Part shown: one piece after another, positions 6,391-14,038 of the stretch
How the letters are laid out: every line of letters starts with the position of its first letter
How positions within the stretch are numbered: position 1 is the first letter of the stretch
NCBI RefSeq assembly: GCF_009911595.1
Contig: NZ_QWKG01000046.1
Location: 1 to 32,777 of the forward strand
Length of the DNA stretch: 32,777 nt
Origin: Colidextribacter sp. OB.20
Lineage (GTDB): Bacteria; Bacillota; Clostridia; Oscillospirales; Oscillospiraceae
Direction: 5' to 3'
Made by a program: the position numbers and the translations under genes
The notes under the pieces: model-generated
What the model was told of the DNA's origin: nothing
Database searches by the model: none
The model's input: the letters and a program-made list of their open reading frames with translations, nothing else

Positions 6391-7002
6391 TTATTTTGTC
6401 AGCTTCCGGTTCATGTACTTGGGGTTGATAACGACAATGTAGACAAACACTGTGACCATCATCAGCAGCGCCCCCACAATGCCGATCCCGGCATAGATGA
6501 TGAGGTACGCAAAGCCCAGCTGGACCAGGCAGTAAAGCAGTTCAATCCGGGTGTTCTTCCTTCTCTGCTTCAGGTCGGGCTCAAAGCGGTGATTGGAGGC
6601 CATCCATATGGAGCACAGAGCCAGGCAGATGCCGGAAAAAATGGTAGGCGCCATGATGTCTGAGCGATAGAATGCCCGCCTTGCCATCCAGAGATGCTGC
6701 GCGGCCGCGTACCCGAAAGCAGCGTGGAGCGTGATGGCCATCCTCGTCAGATTGGCCCGCAGGATGAGGTTGGGATTCTTACCCTGGGGGACCTCGCCGG
6801 AAGTTACCTCATTGCCGATCAGCTCGTCCAGCGAGATGTGAAACAGTTTAGCCAGGGCGATGAGTTTTTCCGAGCTGGGGGCGGACTGGTCCGCCTCCCA
6901 CTTGGTCACCGCCTGACGGCTGACTCCCATCTGTTCCGCCAGCGTCTCCTGGGACAGACCGTGGGCGGTCCGCTGTTCCCTGATCTTTTCTCCTAATGTC
7001 AT
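6391..7002 (-). CDS. XRE-family regulator with C-terminal membrane domain
   Basis: 203 residues. Residues 3-60 are a Cro/C1-type helix-turn-helix (EKIREQRTAHGLSQETLAEQMGVSRQAVTKWE), the kind common in clostridia. After a short linker the protein has several hydrophobic segments at about 86-103, 116-136, 155-171 and 172-193, so it is probably a membrane-anchored DNA-binding protein. Whether the membrane part senses something or just tethers the regulator is not known. ATG at 7002 has GGAGGTGATT upstream; the longer frame to 7053 adds a stretch overlapping the promoter region. Direct repeats CAACTATC (7051-7058 and 7062-7069) upstream may be its own operator. It is GC-richer than the island it borders. 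Confidence 0.85.
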   Translation of the reverse strand: MTLGEKIREQRTAHGLSQETLAEQMGVSRQAVTKWEADQSAPSSEKLIALAKLFHISLDELIGNEVTSGEVPQGKNPNLILRANLTRMAITLHAAFGYAAAQHLWMARRAFYRSDIMAPTIFSGICLALCSIWMASNHRFEPDLKQRRKNTRIELLYCLVQLGFAYLIIYAGIGIVGALLMMVTVFVYIVVINPKYMNRKLTK

Positions 7003-7050
7003 TGGAATCACCTCCGGACCAGCATAGCAGATTTTTAGCAAAAAAGCTAC

Positions 7051-7075
7051 CAACTATCCGGCAACTATCGGTTGC
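7051..7075. promoter_or_regulatory. Candidate operator: CAACTATC direct repeats
   Basis: Two CAACTATC copies spaced 11 bp start to start (7051, 7062), the second also part of GCAAC-tatcg-GTTGC (7061-7075). They lie between the XRE regulator and the radical SAM gene, 25-48 bp upstream of a minus-strand TATGCT (7026-7021). Autoregulation is an inference. Confidence 0.4.
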
Positions 7076-7090
7076 ATCCCGACTTTTTTC

Positions 7091-7978
7091 TCAAATTCCC
7101 GTCAAATCGAAGGGCGGGGTGTACTCCTCCTTCGCGCTGGTCCGCTCCTGGGTGAAGCCGGCCAGCCCCAGGTTCTCCATGTACTCCCGGGCGGCCCGCA
7201 TCTCCCCGGGGCGCAGGCGGCGGTCCAGCTCGGGACAGGCGGACAGGTCCCCCCAGGGGGTGTACTGGCTCATAAGGGAGAAGAGCACCGTCCCCGGTGC
7301 GAACTCCCGGGCCGCCCAGTCCATCACCGCCTTGGCCTGGCTTACCTGGCCGGGAAGAATGAGATGGCGTATTACCGTCCCTCTTAATAACAGCCCGTTA
7401 TCGTCAAACCGGCAGGGGCCGGTCTGACGGACCATCTCCCGGATGGCCGCCCGGGCGACCTCCGGGTAATCAGGGGCGGCGGAGTACCGGCGGGCGGTCT
7501 CGCCGTCCAAATATTTCAGGTCAGGGAGGTAAATATCTACCTTCCCCTCCAGCCGCCGCAGCGTCTCCACCCTGTCATATCCCCCAGTATTGAATACAAC
7601 AGGTATTGGAGGATGCCAGTCCTCCAGCAGGGCGGCCAGGACGTGGGCGTAGTGGGTGGGGTTGACAAAGTTCAGGTTGTGGGCCCCCTGGGCGATCAGT
7701 TCCTGGCAGATGGCCCGCAGACGGTCCAGGGTGACCGTCTTTCCGAAATCCTGATGGCTGATCCTCTCGTTCTGACAGAACACACACCCCAGAGAGCATC
7801 CGGAGAAGAAAACCGTCCCCGAGCCCCGAGTTCCGGAGATGGGAGGCTCCTCCCAAACGTGGAGGGCGGCCCGGGCCAGGACAGGCATCTCCGACATCCG
7901 ACAGTACCCGGCCCCCGCTGTTTCGGTGCGCTCCGCCCCGCAGCGCCGGGGACATAAGTTGCAAATCACATCAGCCAA
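7091..7978 (-). CDS. PflA-like radical SAM protein
   Basis: 295 residues with two cysteine-rich regions: an N-terminal set (C6, C9, C13, C26 in CNLCPRRCG...GYC) and the radical SAM triad C61-C65-C68 (CSLGCVFC). Further family blocks are NLNFVNPTHY, FNTGGYD, YLPDLKY and IRHLILPG. It resembles the uncharacterised PflA-type group (COG1313) of activating enzymes, which make a glycyl radical or modify a partner; the partner is not known and no glycyl radical enzyme is adjacent. The start is uncertain: TTG at 7978 has AAAGG very close, GTG at 7969 is an alternative. A hairpin repeat (8020-8047) lies upstream. Confidence 0.8.
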   Translation of the reverse strand: MADVICNLCPRRCGAERTETAGAGYCRMSEMPVLARAALHVWEEPPISGTRGSGTVFFSGCSLGCVFCQNERISHQDFGKTVTLDRLRAICQELIAQGAHNLNFVNPTHYAHVLAALLEDWHPPIPVVFNTGGYDRVETLRRLEGKVDIYLPDLKYLDGETARRYSAAPDYPEVARAAIREMVRQTGPCRFDDNGLLLRGTVIRHLILPGQVSQAKAVMDWAAREFAPGTVLFSLMSQYTPWGDLSACPELDRRLRPGEMRAAREYMENLGLAGFTQERTSAKEEYTPPFDLTGI

Positions 7979-8019
7979 GACCTTTCTTTCAAAGTCATAA
8001 CAAGGAAAGTTCTTTTTAG

Positions 8020-8047
8020 GTTCCTTTTTCTTTCAAGAAAAAGGAAC
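8020..8047. repeat. A/T-rich hairpin repeat, copy 1
   Basis: GTTCCTTTTTCTT and its complement around a 3-nt loop. Similar hairpins lie at 21101-21130 and 22726-22756. It separates mutY (right) from the radical SAM gene (left). No T-run follows the stem on either strand, so a simple terminator role is not obvious. Confidence 0.7.
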
Positions 8048-8058
8048 AAAATCCCCCG

Positions 8059-9105
8059 CTAAAAATGCCCCAGCCGGTCCAGAACAATCTTTTCAAAGCT
8101 CCGGAAGGCGTTGGGAACGGCATAGGTATCCCGCAGGGCCGCCCGGTCCGCCCACACCCAGCCCTCGGGCAGGTCCGGCCCGTCCAGCTCCCCGGCCAGG
8201 GCGGTCATGCGCCACTCGATATGGGTGAAAATGTGCTTCCCCGTCCCCGCCTTTTCCAGCACAGGGACGGACAGCCCCCACCGGGCCAGCCAGTCCGTCC
8301 CGTCGGCCAGCTCGCTGGGGTACTCCCACAGCCCCGCCAGCAGACCCCGGTCCGGCCGGCGGCGGAGGGCGACCCTGTCTCTGAAAAACAGGAGGTAGAT
8401 GGCGCGCTCCTCCACCCGCCTGGCCTTCTTTGCCGCCTTGACAGGCAGCTCCCCTGTCCGTCCCTCCTGAAAGGCCCGGCAGAGATGGGCGGCGGGACAC
8501 CGCTCGCACAGGGGAGCGCCGTTTGGCAGGCAGACGGTGGCTCCCAGCTCCATCAGAGCCTGGTTGAAATCGCCAGGGGCGTCCAGGGGAATAACCTCCG
8601 CCAGGGCGGCCGTTACCCGCTTCTTCATGGCGGGGGTGGTGATATCGCCGCTGTCTCCGGTGAGGCGGGCGGTGACCCGGAGGACGTTGCCGTCCACCGC
8701 CGGAACGGGCAGGCCAAAGGCGATGGAGGCGACAGCTCCGGCCGTGTAGTCCCCCACACCGGCCAGCGACCGTATCTCCTCATAAGTATTTGGAAATACT
8801 CCTCCGTGACATTCCGTGATTTGTTTTGCCGCTTTTTGCAGGTTTCTGGCCCGGCTGTAGTAGCCCAGCCCCTGCCAGAGCTTCATCAGCTGGTCCTGGG
8901 ACAGGCTGGCCAGGGCGGCGGCGTCGGGGGCCGCCTCCAGAAACCGGCGGTAATAATCCAGCACCGCCGCAACGCGGGTCTGCTGGAGCATGATTTCTGA
9001 GACCCACACATGGTAGGGCGTGGGGTCGCTTCGCCAGGGTAGGGTCCGGGCGTTTTCCCGATACCAGACCAGCAGGGGAACAGGCAGCTGCCGCAGCTCG
9101 TCCAA
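8059..9105 (-). CDS. mutY: A/G-specific adenine glycosylase
   Basis: MutY removes adenine mispaired with 8-oxoguanine in base excision repair. The 348-residue product has the catalytic Glu37 in SEIMLQQTRV, the helix-hairpin-helix LAGVGDYTAGAVASIAFG ending in the active-site Asp138 (VPAVDGNV), and an iron-sulfur loop with Cys 192, 200, 203 and 209. The first Cys gap is 7 residues (CLPNGAPLC), one more than the C-x6-C of E. coli MutY. The C-terminal NUDIX-like domain that reads 8-oxoG is present (RAIYLLFFRDRVALRRRPDRGLLAGLWEYP, then FTHIEWRM). The start is TTG at 9105 with AGAGGAG about 7 nt upstream. Confidence 0.94.
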   Translation of the reverse strand: MDELRQLPVPLLVWYRENARTLPWRSDPTPYHVWVSEIMLQQTRVAAVLDYYRRFLEAAPDAAALASLSQDQLMKLWQGLGYYSRARNLQKAAKQITECHGGVFPNTYEEIRSLAGVGDYTAGAVASIAFGLPVPAVDGNVLRVTARLTGDSGDITTPAMKKRVTAALAEVIPLDAPGDFNQALMELGATVCLPNGAPLCERCPAAHLCRAFQEGRTGELPVKAAKKARRVEERAIYLLFFRDRVALRRRPDRGLLAGLWEYPSELADGTDWLARWGLSVPVLEKAGTGKHIFTHIEWRMTALAGELDGPDLPEGWVWADRAALRDTYAVPNAFRSFEKIVLDRLGHF

Positions 9106-9391
9106 GGTCAGACTCCTCTCTGTCGTGATTGATATGTGCTCGAAAAAATAACAAAAAACCTATATGATACATAACGGATTTGGGGATGGCATTTTAGCCC
9201 GGGGGGTGATAGAGTTTGTTGCGGAGCAAGGGATAAAAATGAATGAAGAACCGGCTGCCGCTCTTGTCGGCCCTTCACAGATTTTTGATTTTACGCTCCA
9301 TCATTCCTTTTTCATCCATCCTTCCAGATCACCACACAGGGACGTCCCATCCGGGGCGTCCCTGTGTGGCTTTGCCGCAGGCAGAGGAGTC
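9106..9391. other. Intergenic region between mutY and the C_GCAxxG gene
   Basis: It contains the hairpin at 9332-9367. A plus-strand frame from 9164 (MIHNGFGDGILARGVIEFVAEQ...) reads somewhat like protein, but has no ribosome binding site and runs on through the hairpin and antisense to the next gene. It may be a gene relic; it is not called. Confidence 0.3.
9332..9367. terminator. Hairpin after the C_GCAxxG gene
   Basis: CACACAGGGACG and its complement CGTCCCTGTGTG flank a short centre. It lies 3' of the minus-strand C_GCAxxG gene. The T-tract is weak, so this is terminator-like. Confidence 0.55.
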
Positions 9392-9760
9392 TCAGTCCAG
9401 CGCCTGAACCACCTCAAAGACCAGGCCGTCACAGTGCACCTTCCGGGGGATGCCCGCCTCGTGGGACTTTTTCAGCAGGGCGGCGCAGTTGATCTCTCCG
9501 TGGTCCTCCAGGAATTTGCGCCGGAAGCTGTCCACCTCCTCCGGGGGATAGTGGGTCATGCCCAGCACCATCAGGGCGGCGGTGAGGGCTCCGCACACTG
9601 AGCCGCAACGCATCCCGGATCCGAAGCTGGCCCCCAAGTCGAAGGCCTGCTCCTCGGTGAGGCCCATCTCTTGGGCGAAGGTGACCAGAACGGACTGGCA
9701 GCAGTTGAAGTGTACGTCGGTGCGGGCCCGGAGCTCCTTGGCTTTTTCTAAATGTGTCAT
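9392..9760 (-). CDS. C_GCAxxG_C_C family (probable redox) protein
   Basis: 122 residues matching the small family named for its cysteine and glycine signature: CC at 20-21, RCGSVCGALTAALMVLG with C52 and C56, then C92 and C110. Members are common in anaerobes, often near redox enzymes or radical SAM proteins, and are thought to bind a metal or iron-sulfur cluster; function is not established. ATG at 9760 has AGAGGAG upstream at a slightly long spacing; the ORF could open at 9787 but that start lacks support. It is followed by a hairpin and appears to be a single-gene unit. Confidence 0.85.
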   Translation of the reverse strand: MTHLEKAKELRARTDVHFNCCQSVLVTFAQEMGLTEEQAFDLGASFGSGMRCGSVCGALTAALMVLGMTHYPPEEVDSFRRKFLEDHGEINCAALLKKSHEAGIPRKVHCDGLVFEVVQALD

Positions 9761-9814
9761 TGTTTTTGTTCTCCTCTCTATTATCAATATTAGCAGTCAT
9801 CAGATATATCGACA

Positions 9815-9897
9815 CCATGCAGGGACGCGCATTGTGCGCCTGCACGATCATACGGTTTGTATCGAATAGCGCGGGCGGACAATGTCCGCCCCTACAG
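9815..9897. repeat. Two short palindromes upstream of the C_GCAxxG gene
   Basis: First: GCAGGgacGCGCattgtGCGCctGC around 9818-9844. Second: GGGCGGAC-aat-GTCCGCCC followed by CTACAG (9873-9896), the reverse complement of the repeat after hemW. The region between the recG stop and the next gene holds no ORF. Confidence 0.7.
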
Positions 9898-9924
9898 GCC
9901 GCTGTCAGGAGTTCTGCATATTCT

Positions 9925-12018
9925 CTAATTGAAGATATCCGGCGTGTCGGCAAAGAGCCGGCGGACCCGCTCCCAGACGGGCCGGTTCTCCGGTGCGGTG
10001 AGTCGGGGGTCCTCCGCCAGCAGCTCCCGGGCGGCCTCCTGGGCCTCGCTGAGCAGGCGCATGTCCCCGGCCAGGTCGGCCAGCTTCATCTGGGGCAGGC
10101 CGTGCTGCCGGTTGCCGAAGAAGTCCCCCGGGCCCCGGACTCTCAGGTCCTCCTCAGAGATTTTGAAACCGTCAGTGGTGGAGGCCAGTGTGTGCAGCCG
10201 CTCCATGGCCTCCAGGCTGCGGGTTCCCGTGATGAGCACGCAGTGGGAGGGGTGCTGCCCCCGGCCCACCCTTCCCCGGAGCTGGTGGAGCTGGCTGAGG
10301 CCGAAGCGGTCGGCGTTCTCGATGATGATAAGGGAGGCGTTGGGCACGTCCACCCCCACCTCCACCACCGTGGTGGCCACCAGCACCTGAGTCTGGCCGG
10401 AGGCGAAGGCGGCCATGGCCGTCTCCTTCTCTCTGGGCTTCATCTTTCCGTGGAGGATGCCCAGCCGCAGGTCGGGAAAGACCTCCCGCTGGAGCTTTTC
10501 CGCGTAGGTCTTTACCGCCTTCAGGTTCAGGGCGGGGGACTCCTCCCCGGGGAGGGCGGCGTCGGGATTCTCCTCCACGGCGGGACAGATGATGTAGGCC
10601 TGCCGGCCCTCGGCCACCTGCTTCCGAACAAAATTATACATCCGCTGACGCTTGTCCTCCCGGACCACATAGGTGGAGATGGGGGTCCGCCCCGGGGGGA
10701 GCTGGTCGATGACGGAGACGTCCAGGTCGCCATAGATCATGAGGGCCAGGGTCCGGGGGATGGGGGTGGCCGACATGACCAGCACGTGGGGGGTGACCTC
10801 CTCGCCGCTCTTGGCCGCCAGGGCGGCCCGCTGGGCCACCCCGAAGCGGTGCTGCTCGTCGGCCACAATGAGGGCCAATTTATGAAAGGCCACCCCCTCG
10901 GAGATGAGGGCGTGAGTGCCCACCACAAAGTCGATCTCCCCGGCCGCCAGGGCGGCCCGGGTCTTTTTCTTCTCCGCGGCGGTCATGGAGCCGGTGAGCA
11001 GCCCCACCCGCACCCCGGAGGAGGCAAGCAGGGCGGACAGGGACTTATAGTGCTGACCGGCCAGCACCTCGGTGGGGGCCATGAGGGCCCCCTGACAGCC
11101 CCCCTTGGCGCACAGCCAGCCGGCGCAGGCCGCCACGGCGGTCTTGCCTGAGCCCACGTCCCCCTGGACCAGCCGGTTCATGGGCCGGCGGCTGTCGGCC
11201 ATATCGGCGGCCACCTCGTCCATCACCCGGCGCTGAGCCCCGGTGGGGGTGAAGGGCAGCAGGGAGAGAAATTCCTCCGCGGGTTGGGGAGGGACCGGCA
11301 GGCCCGCCCCCTCCCGGTCCCGGCGGTCCTTCAAAAAGCTTAGGCCCACCGCCAGGTAGAACAGCTCCTCAAAGACCAGCCGCCGCCGGGCCAGATCGAG
11401 CGCCTCTTCGTCCTCCGGGAAGTGGATGTTTTTGACGGAAAACTCCGCCGCCGCCAGCCGGCGGGCCTGGCGGACGTGCTGGGGCAGGGTCTCGGGCAGC
11501 CCCTCCGCGCAGGGCAGGGCCTGCCGGACCAGAGCGGCCAGCAGGTGGTTGGAGATGCCCGCCGTCAGCCGGTAGACGGGCATGATGCAGCCGGTAAAGG
11601 ACTGCCTGTCCGCCCGCTCGAAGATGGGATTAACCATAGTCCGCCGCCGGCCCTGGACCTCCACCGCGCCGAAGAAGATGTACTCCTCCCCCGCCCGGAT
11701 GGCCCGCTCCACATAGCTCTGGTTGAAAAAGGTGAGGTGGAGGGCCCCGGTGTTGTCCACCACCCTGACCTGGACCAGCTCCAGCCCCTTGCGGATGCGG
11801 GACAGCCGGGGGTGCTCGGCGGCCATGGCGGCCACGCAGACCCGGCCCTCCAGAGGGGCCTCCTGGATGCCGTAAATCCTCCGCCGGTCCTCATAGTCCC
11901 GGGGATACCAGGTGAGCAGGTCCCCCGCGGAGGTCAGGCCAAGCTTCTCCAGCTTTTTGGCCCGGGCCTCCCCCACGCCCGGGAAATCGGTGAGAGGGGT
12001 ATCGCGGGTGACGTCCAT
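9925..12018 (-). CDS. recG: ATP-dependent DNA helicase RecG
   Basis: A full-length 697-residue RecG, which regresses stalled replication forks and processes branched recombination intermediates. In order: N-terminal wedge/OB domain (PGVGEARAKKLEKLG, then VRVVDNTGALHLTFFNQSYV at about 83-102), helicase domain 1 with Walker A GDVGSGKT (286-293) and DEQH box (387-390), motif SATPIPRTLALMIYGDLDVSVI, helicase domain 2 with VATTVVEVGVDVPNA and the QLRGRVGRG motif, and the C-terminal wedge-clamping region GFKISEEDLRVRGPGDFFGNRQHG. ATG at 12018 has AAAGGAGG upstream and a promoter at 12054-12082. The stop is close to the palindromic repeats near 9871. Confidence 0.96.
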   Translation of the reverse strand: MDVTRDTPLTDFPGVGEARAKKLEKLGLTSAGDLLTWYPRDYEDRRRIYGIQEAPLEGRVCVAAMAAEHPRLSRIRKGLELVQVRVVDNTGALHLTFFNQSYVERAIRAGEEYIFFGAVEVQGRRRTMVNPIFERADRQSFTGCIMPVYRLTAGISNHLLAALVRQALPCAEGLPETLPQHVRQARRLAAAEFSVKNIHFPEDEEALDLARRRLVFEELFYLAVGLSFLKDRRDREGAGLPVPPQPAEEFLSLLPFTPTGAQRRVMDEVAADMADSRRPMNRLVQGDVGSGKTAVAACAGWLCAKGGCQGALMAPTEVLAGQHYKSLSALLASSGVRVGLLTGSMTAAEKKKTRAALAAGEIDFVVGTHALISEGVAFHKLALIVADEQHRFGVAQRAALAAKSGEEVTPHVLVMSATPIPRTLALMIYGDLDVSVIDQLPPGRTPISTYVVREDKRQRMYNFVRKQVAEGRQAYIICPAVEENPDAALPGEESPALNLKAVKTYAEKLQREVFPDLRLGILHGKMKPREKETAMAAFASGQTQVLVATTVVEVGVDVPNASLIIIENADRFGLSQLHQLRGRVGRGQHPSHCVLITGTRSLEAMERLHTLASTTDGFKISEEDLRVRGPGDFFGNRQHGLPQMKLADLAGDMRLLSEAQEAARELLAEDPRLTAPENRPVWERVRRLFADTPDIFN

Positions 12019-12053
12019 AGGGGAGGCCTCCTTTCCGGGGAAAATGATGCTCT

Positions 12054-12082
12054 ATTGTACCACAGCTTGACCGGGGAGTAAA
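12054..12082 (-). promoter_or_regulatory. recG promoter
   Basis: On the minus strand: TTTACT (12082-12077), 17-nt spacer, TACAAT (12059-12054), 36 nt upstream of the recG ATG. Confidence 0.55.
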
Positions 12083-12096
12083 GGTGAAGAATGGGC

Positions 12097-12125
12097 TTGC
12101 CACAGGAGAGGAGGGCGGGTATAAT
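12097..12125 (+). promoter_or_regulatory. Promoter of the 2-hydroxyacid dehydrogenase gene
   Basis: TTGCCA (12097-12102), 17-nt spacer, TATAAT (12120-12125). It is divergent from the recG promoter. The leader of about 105 nt carries a palindromic repeat. Confidence 0.7.
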
Positions 12126-12135
12126 GGAGAAAACC

Positions 12136-12198
12136 GGCGTGCCCAGTGGTCACGCCCTACGAGGGGGCCTGTAGGGCGCGACGACCCGGCGCGCCGCC
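12136..12198. repeat. Modular palindromic repeat in a 5' leader
   Basis: Two modules: GGCGTG...CACGCCCTAC (12136-12160) and GTAGGGCGCGACGACCCGGCGCGCC (12171-12195). Read in reverse complement, both modules recur at 25163-25231, and the second also in both copies at 21843-22114. It lies inside the expected transcript leader, so it may affect translation or stability. Confidence 0.75.
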
Positions 12199-12235
12199 GC
12201 AATCAGACCGCCTGAAAGTCGAAAGGAGCACCGCC

Positions 12236-13168
12236 ATGTCCGAATACATTTTGAACCTCCTGCCCCTGGAGGAGGGAGAGCTGGCTGAGTTCGAGGCCAT
12301 CGCCCCCGACGCCGTCCACGTCCGCGCCCGCCGCAGCACCGTCACCCCCCAGCAGCTGGCCGCCGCCACCGTCATCTTCGGCTGGCCCCGGGCGGAGGAC
12401 ATGAAAAACGCCGCCAACCTGAAGTGGTTCCAGACCATGTGGGCGGGGGCCGACGAGTACGTAGACATGCTCCCGGAGGGGGTGCTGCTCACCTCCTCCA
12501 GCGGCTCCAACAGCCGCAGTGTGGCGGAGAACATGCTATCCAGCCTGCTGGCCCTCTGCCGCCGCCTGCCCGCCTACCGGGACAACCAGCGCGCCCGCAT
12601 CTGGCACGACGAGGGGCCCGTCAAGACTCTTCTGGACAGCACCGTTCTGGTGGCGGGGGCGGGACATATCGGGGCGGCCTTCGCCAAAATGTGCCAGGGC
12701 TTGGGGGCCAGGACCATCGGCCTGAAACGGACGGTAAGCGGCCCCATCGGCGGCTTTGACCAGGTATATGCCATTGATGAGCTGGACCGGCTCCTCCCCC
12801 AGGCCGACGTGGTGGCCCTGGTGCTGCCCCACTCCCCCCAGACGGCGGGGCTGCTCAGCGGAGAGCGCATCGCCCTGATGAAGGACGACGCCATCCTCAT
12901 CAGCTCCGGGCGGGGGTCCGTCCTGGACCAGGACGCCCTGGCGGAGGCCATGAGGGGCGGAAAGCTGTGGGGGGCCGCCCTGGACGTCACCGTCCCCGAG
13001 CCCCTGCCCCCGGACAGCCCCCTGTGGGACATCCCCAACCTGCTCCTCACCCCCCACATCGCGGGCGGGATGCACCTGTCCATCACCCGCCGGCTGTGCG
13101 TGGAGATGGCCCTGGACAATCTGCGCCGGTATCTGGCGGGGAAAGAGCTGGAAAACATCGTAAAATAG
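12236..13168 (+). CDS. D-isomer-specific 2-hydroxyacid dehydrogenase
   Basis: 310 residues, NAD(P)-dependent reduction of a 2-oxoacid to a D-2-hydroxyacid or the reverse. The nucleotide-binding loop is GAGHIG (141-146) and the catalytic triad is in place: R226 (SSGRGSVLD), E255 (PEPLP) and H274 (TPHIAGG). The N-terminal half (FGWPRAEDMKNAANLKWFQTMWAGAD) is typical of the glyoxylate/hydroxypyruvate reductase-like subgroup, but the substrate cannot be fixed. ATG at 12236 has AAGGAG 7 nt upstream; the longer frame to 12146 is only the repeat translated. It is monocistronic, between recG (divergent) and a hairpin at 13173-13202. Confidence 0.9.
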   Translation: MSEYILNLLPLEEGELAEFEAIAPDAVHVRARRSTVTPQQLAAATVIFGWPRAEDMKNAANLKWFQTMWAGADEYVDMLPEGVLLTSSSGSNSRSVAENMLSSLLALCRRLPAYRDNQRARIWHDEGPVKTLLDSTVLVAGAGHIGAAFAKMCQGLGARTIGLKRTVSGPIGGFDQVYAIDELDRLLPQADVVALVLPHSPQTAGLLSGERIALMKDDAILISSGRGSVLDQDALAEAMRGGKLWGAALDVTVPEPLPPDSPLWDIPNLLLTPHIAGGMHLSITRRLCVEMALDNLRRYLAGKELENIVK

Positions 13169-13172
13169 CGTA

Positions 13173-13202
13173 AAGGAGCGGACGCCGCGGCGCCCGCTCC
13201 TT
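13173..13202. terminator. Hairpin between convergent genes
   Basis: AAGGAGCGG (13173-13181) pairs with CCGCTCCTT (13194-13202), with an inner CGC/GCG pair. It sits between the dehydrogenase and the Cdd1 gene, which converge. T-runs are lacking, so it is terminator-like. Confidence 0.6.
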
Positions 13203-13203
13203 A

Positions 13204-13458
13204 TCAATCCTTCCAGTCCCACCAGTTCTGTTTGTCCGGCGGACATTCGCCGTGCTCGGCGTAGTGGACGGCCAGCCGGTAGACATACAGCACGCATCGG
13301 TCCACCTGACAGCCCTGAACCACGCAGCTCCTTTGATACAGCTCCTCCGGGTCCCGGCCCTTGAGGCTGTCCAGCGTGGAGCAGCCGATGGCCTCCAGGT
13401 GCCGGGCCATATTGGGCCCCACACCGGGGATTTTTTGCAGGTCAGATTTCCTCCTCAT
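13204..13458 (-). CDS. Cdd1-type helix-hairpin-helix protein
   Basis: 84 residues matching the Cdd1/'pathogenicity locus' family (PF11731): a helix-hairpin-helix (LQKIPGVGPNMARHLEAIGCSTLDSL) followed by a Cys-rich tail with the QGCQVDRCVLYVYRLAVHYAE block. HhH motifs bind DNA without sequence preference; the family's function is unknown despite its name. The ATG overlaps the stop of the preceding Uma2 gene by 4 nt (ATGA), so the two are translationally coupled and end the asnS operon. The tail with C49, C54 and C72 could bind metal, but that is speculation. Confidence 0.85.
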   Translation of the reverse strand: MRRKSDLQKIPGVGPNMARHLEAIGCSTLDSLKGRDPEELYQRSCVVQGCQVDRCVLYVYRLAVHYAEHGECPPDKQNWWDWKD

Positions 13459-14027
13459 GCGGGAAACACCTTGCTCAGCTCAATAAAGCAGCCATCCAGA
13501 ACGCTGACCTTGGCCAGATCCGTTGGTCCGTAGACCCCGCGGAGCGCCAGAACATCTCTGTCCAGCAAAAAGACATTCACGGTTTTATCCTCCGGGGAGA
13601 CCACCCAGTACTCCCGGACCCCGGCCCTCTGGTACAGATTCAGCTTGACTAGGAGGTCGTAGTGAGCATTGGAAGGTGAAAGTATCTCAAGTGTCAAATC
13701 AGGAGCGCCCTTGCAGCCGTGTTCGTCCAGTTTGTTCTGGTCGCAGATGATAGAAATATCCGGCTGGACCACCGTCTGCACATCCTCCGGCCGATCACCC
13801 TCCCGCTCAAAAAGGCGGACGTCAAAGGGCGCTGAGATGACACGGCACTTTTTCCCCTCCAGATAGTTGGCAAACTGCCTGGACAGCTCCATGCTGATGA
13901 TCTGGTGGATGGATGACGGAGAAGCCAACATAATCGCCTCTCCATCGATCAGCTCATAGCGCGGATATTCATCCCAAGTGAGGTAATCCGCAAAGGTGTA
14001 CCGCTCTTTTTTCGCAGGAAGCGCCAT
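13455..14027 (-). CDS. Uma2-family putative endonuclease
   Basis: 190 residues of the Uma2/DUF820 family, which has a PD-(D/E)XK restriction-endonuclease-like fold. Landmarks are YELIDGEAIML with E30, PDISII with D90, LTLEILSPS with E114, and the D...K...Y track (K128) followed by GVREYWVVSPEDKTV. The fold predicts metal-dependent nuclease activity, but the family, best known from cyanobacteria, has no settled role. ATG at 14027 has AAGGAGG that overlaps the end of asnS, only 11 nt away, and its own stop overlaps the next start. The longer frame to 14186 is the antisense-free overlap with asnS and lacks support. Confidence 0.88.
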   Translation of the reverse strand: MALPAKKERYTFADYLTWDEYPRYELIDGEAIMLASPSSIHQIISMELSRQFANYLEGKKCRVISAPFDVRLFEREGDRPEDVQTVVQPDISIICDQNKLDEHGCKGAPDLTLEILSPSNAHYDLLVKLNLYQRAGVREYWVVSPEDKTVNVFLLDRDVLALRGVYGPTDLAKVSVLDGCFIELSKVFPA

Positions 14028-14038
14028 AAATTTCCTCC

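Noticed and set aside
9164-9601. 145-codon plus-strand ORF
   Set aside because: It crosses a terminator hairpin and runs antisense to the C_GCAxxG gene; no ribosome binding site. The first 35 residues may be a relic.
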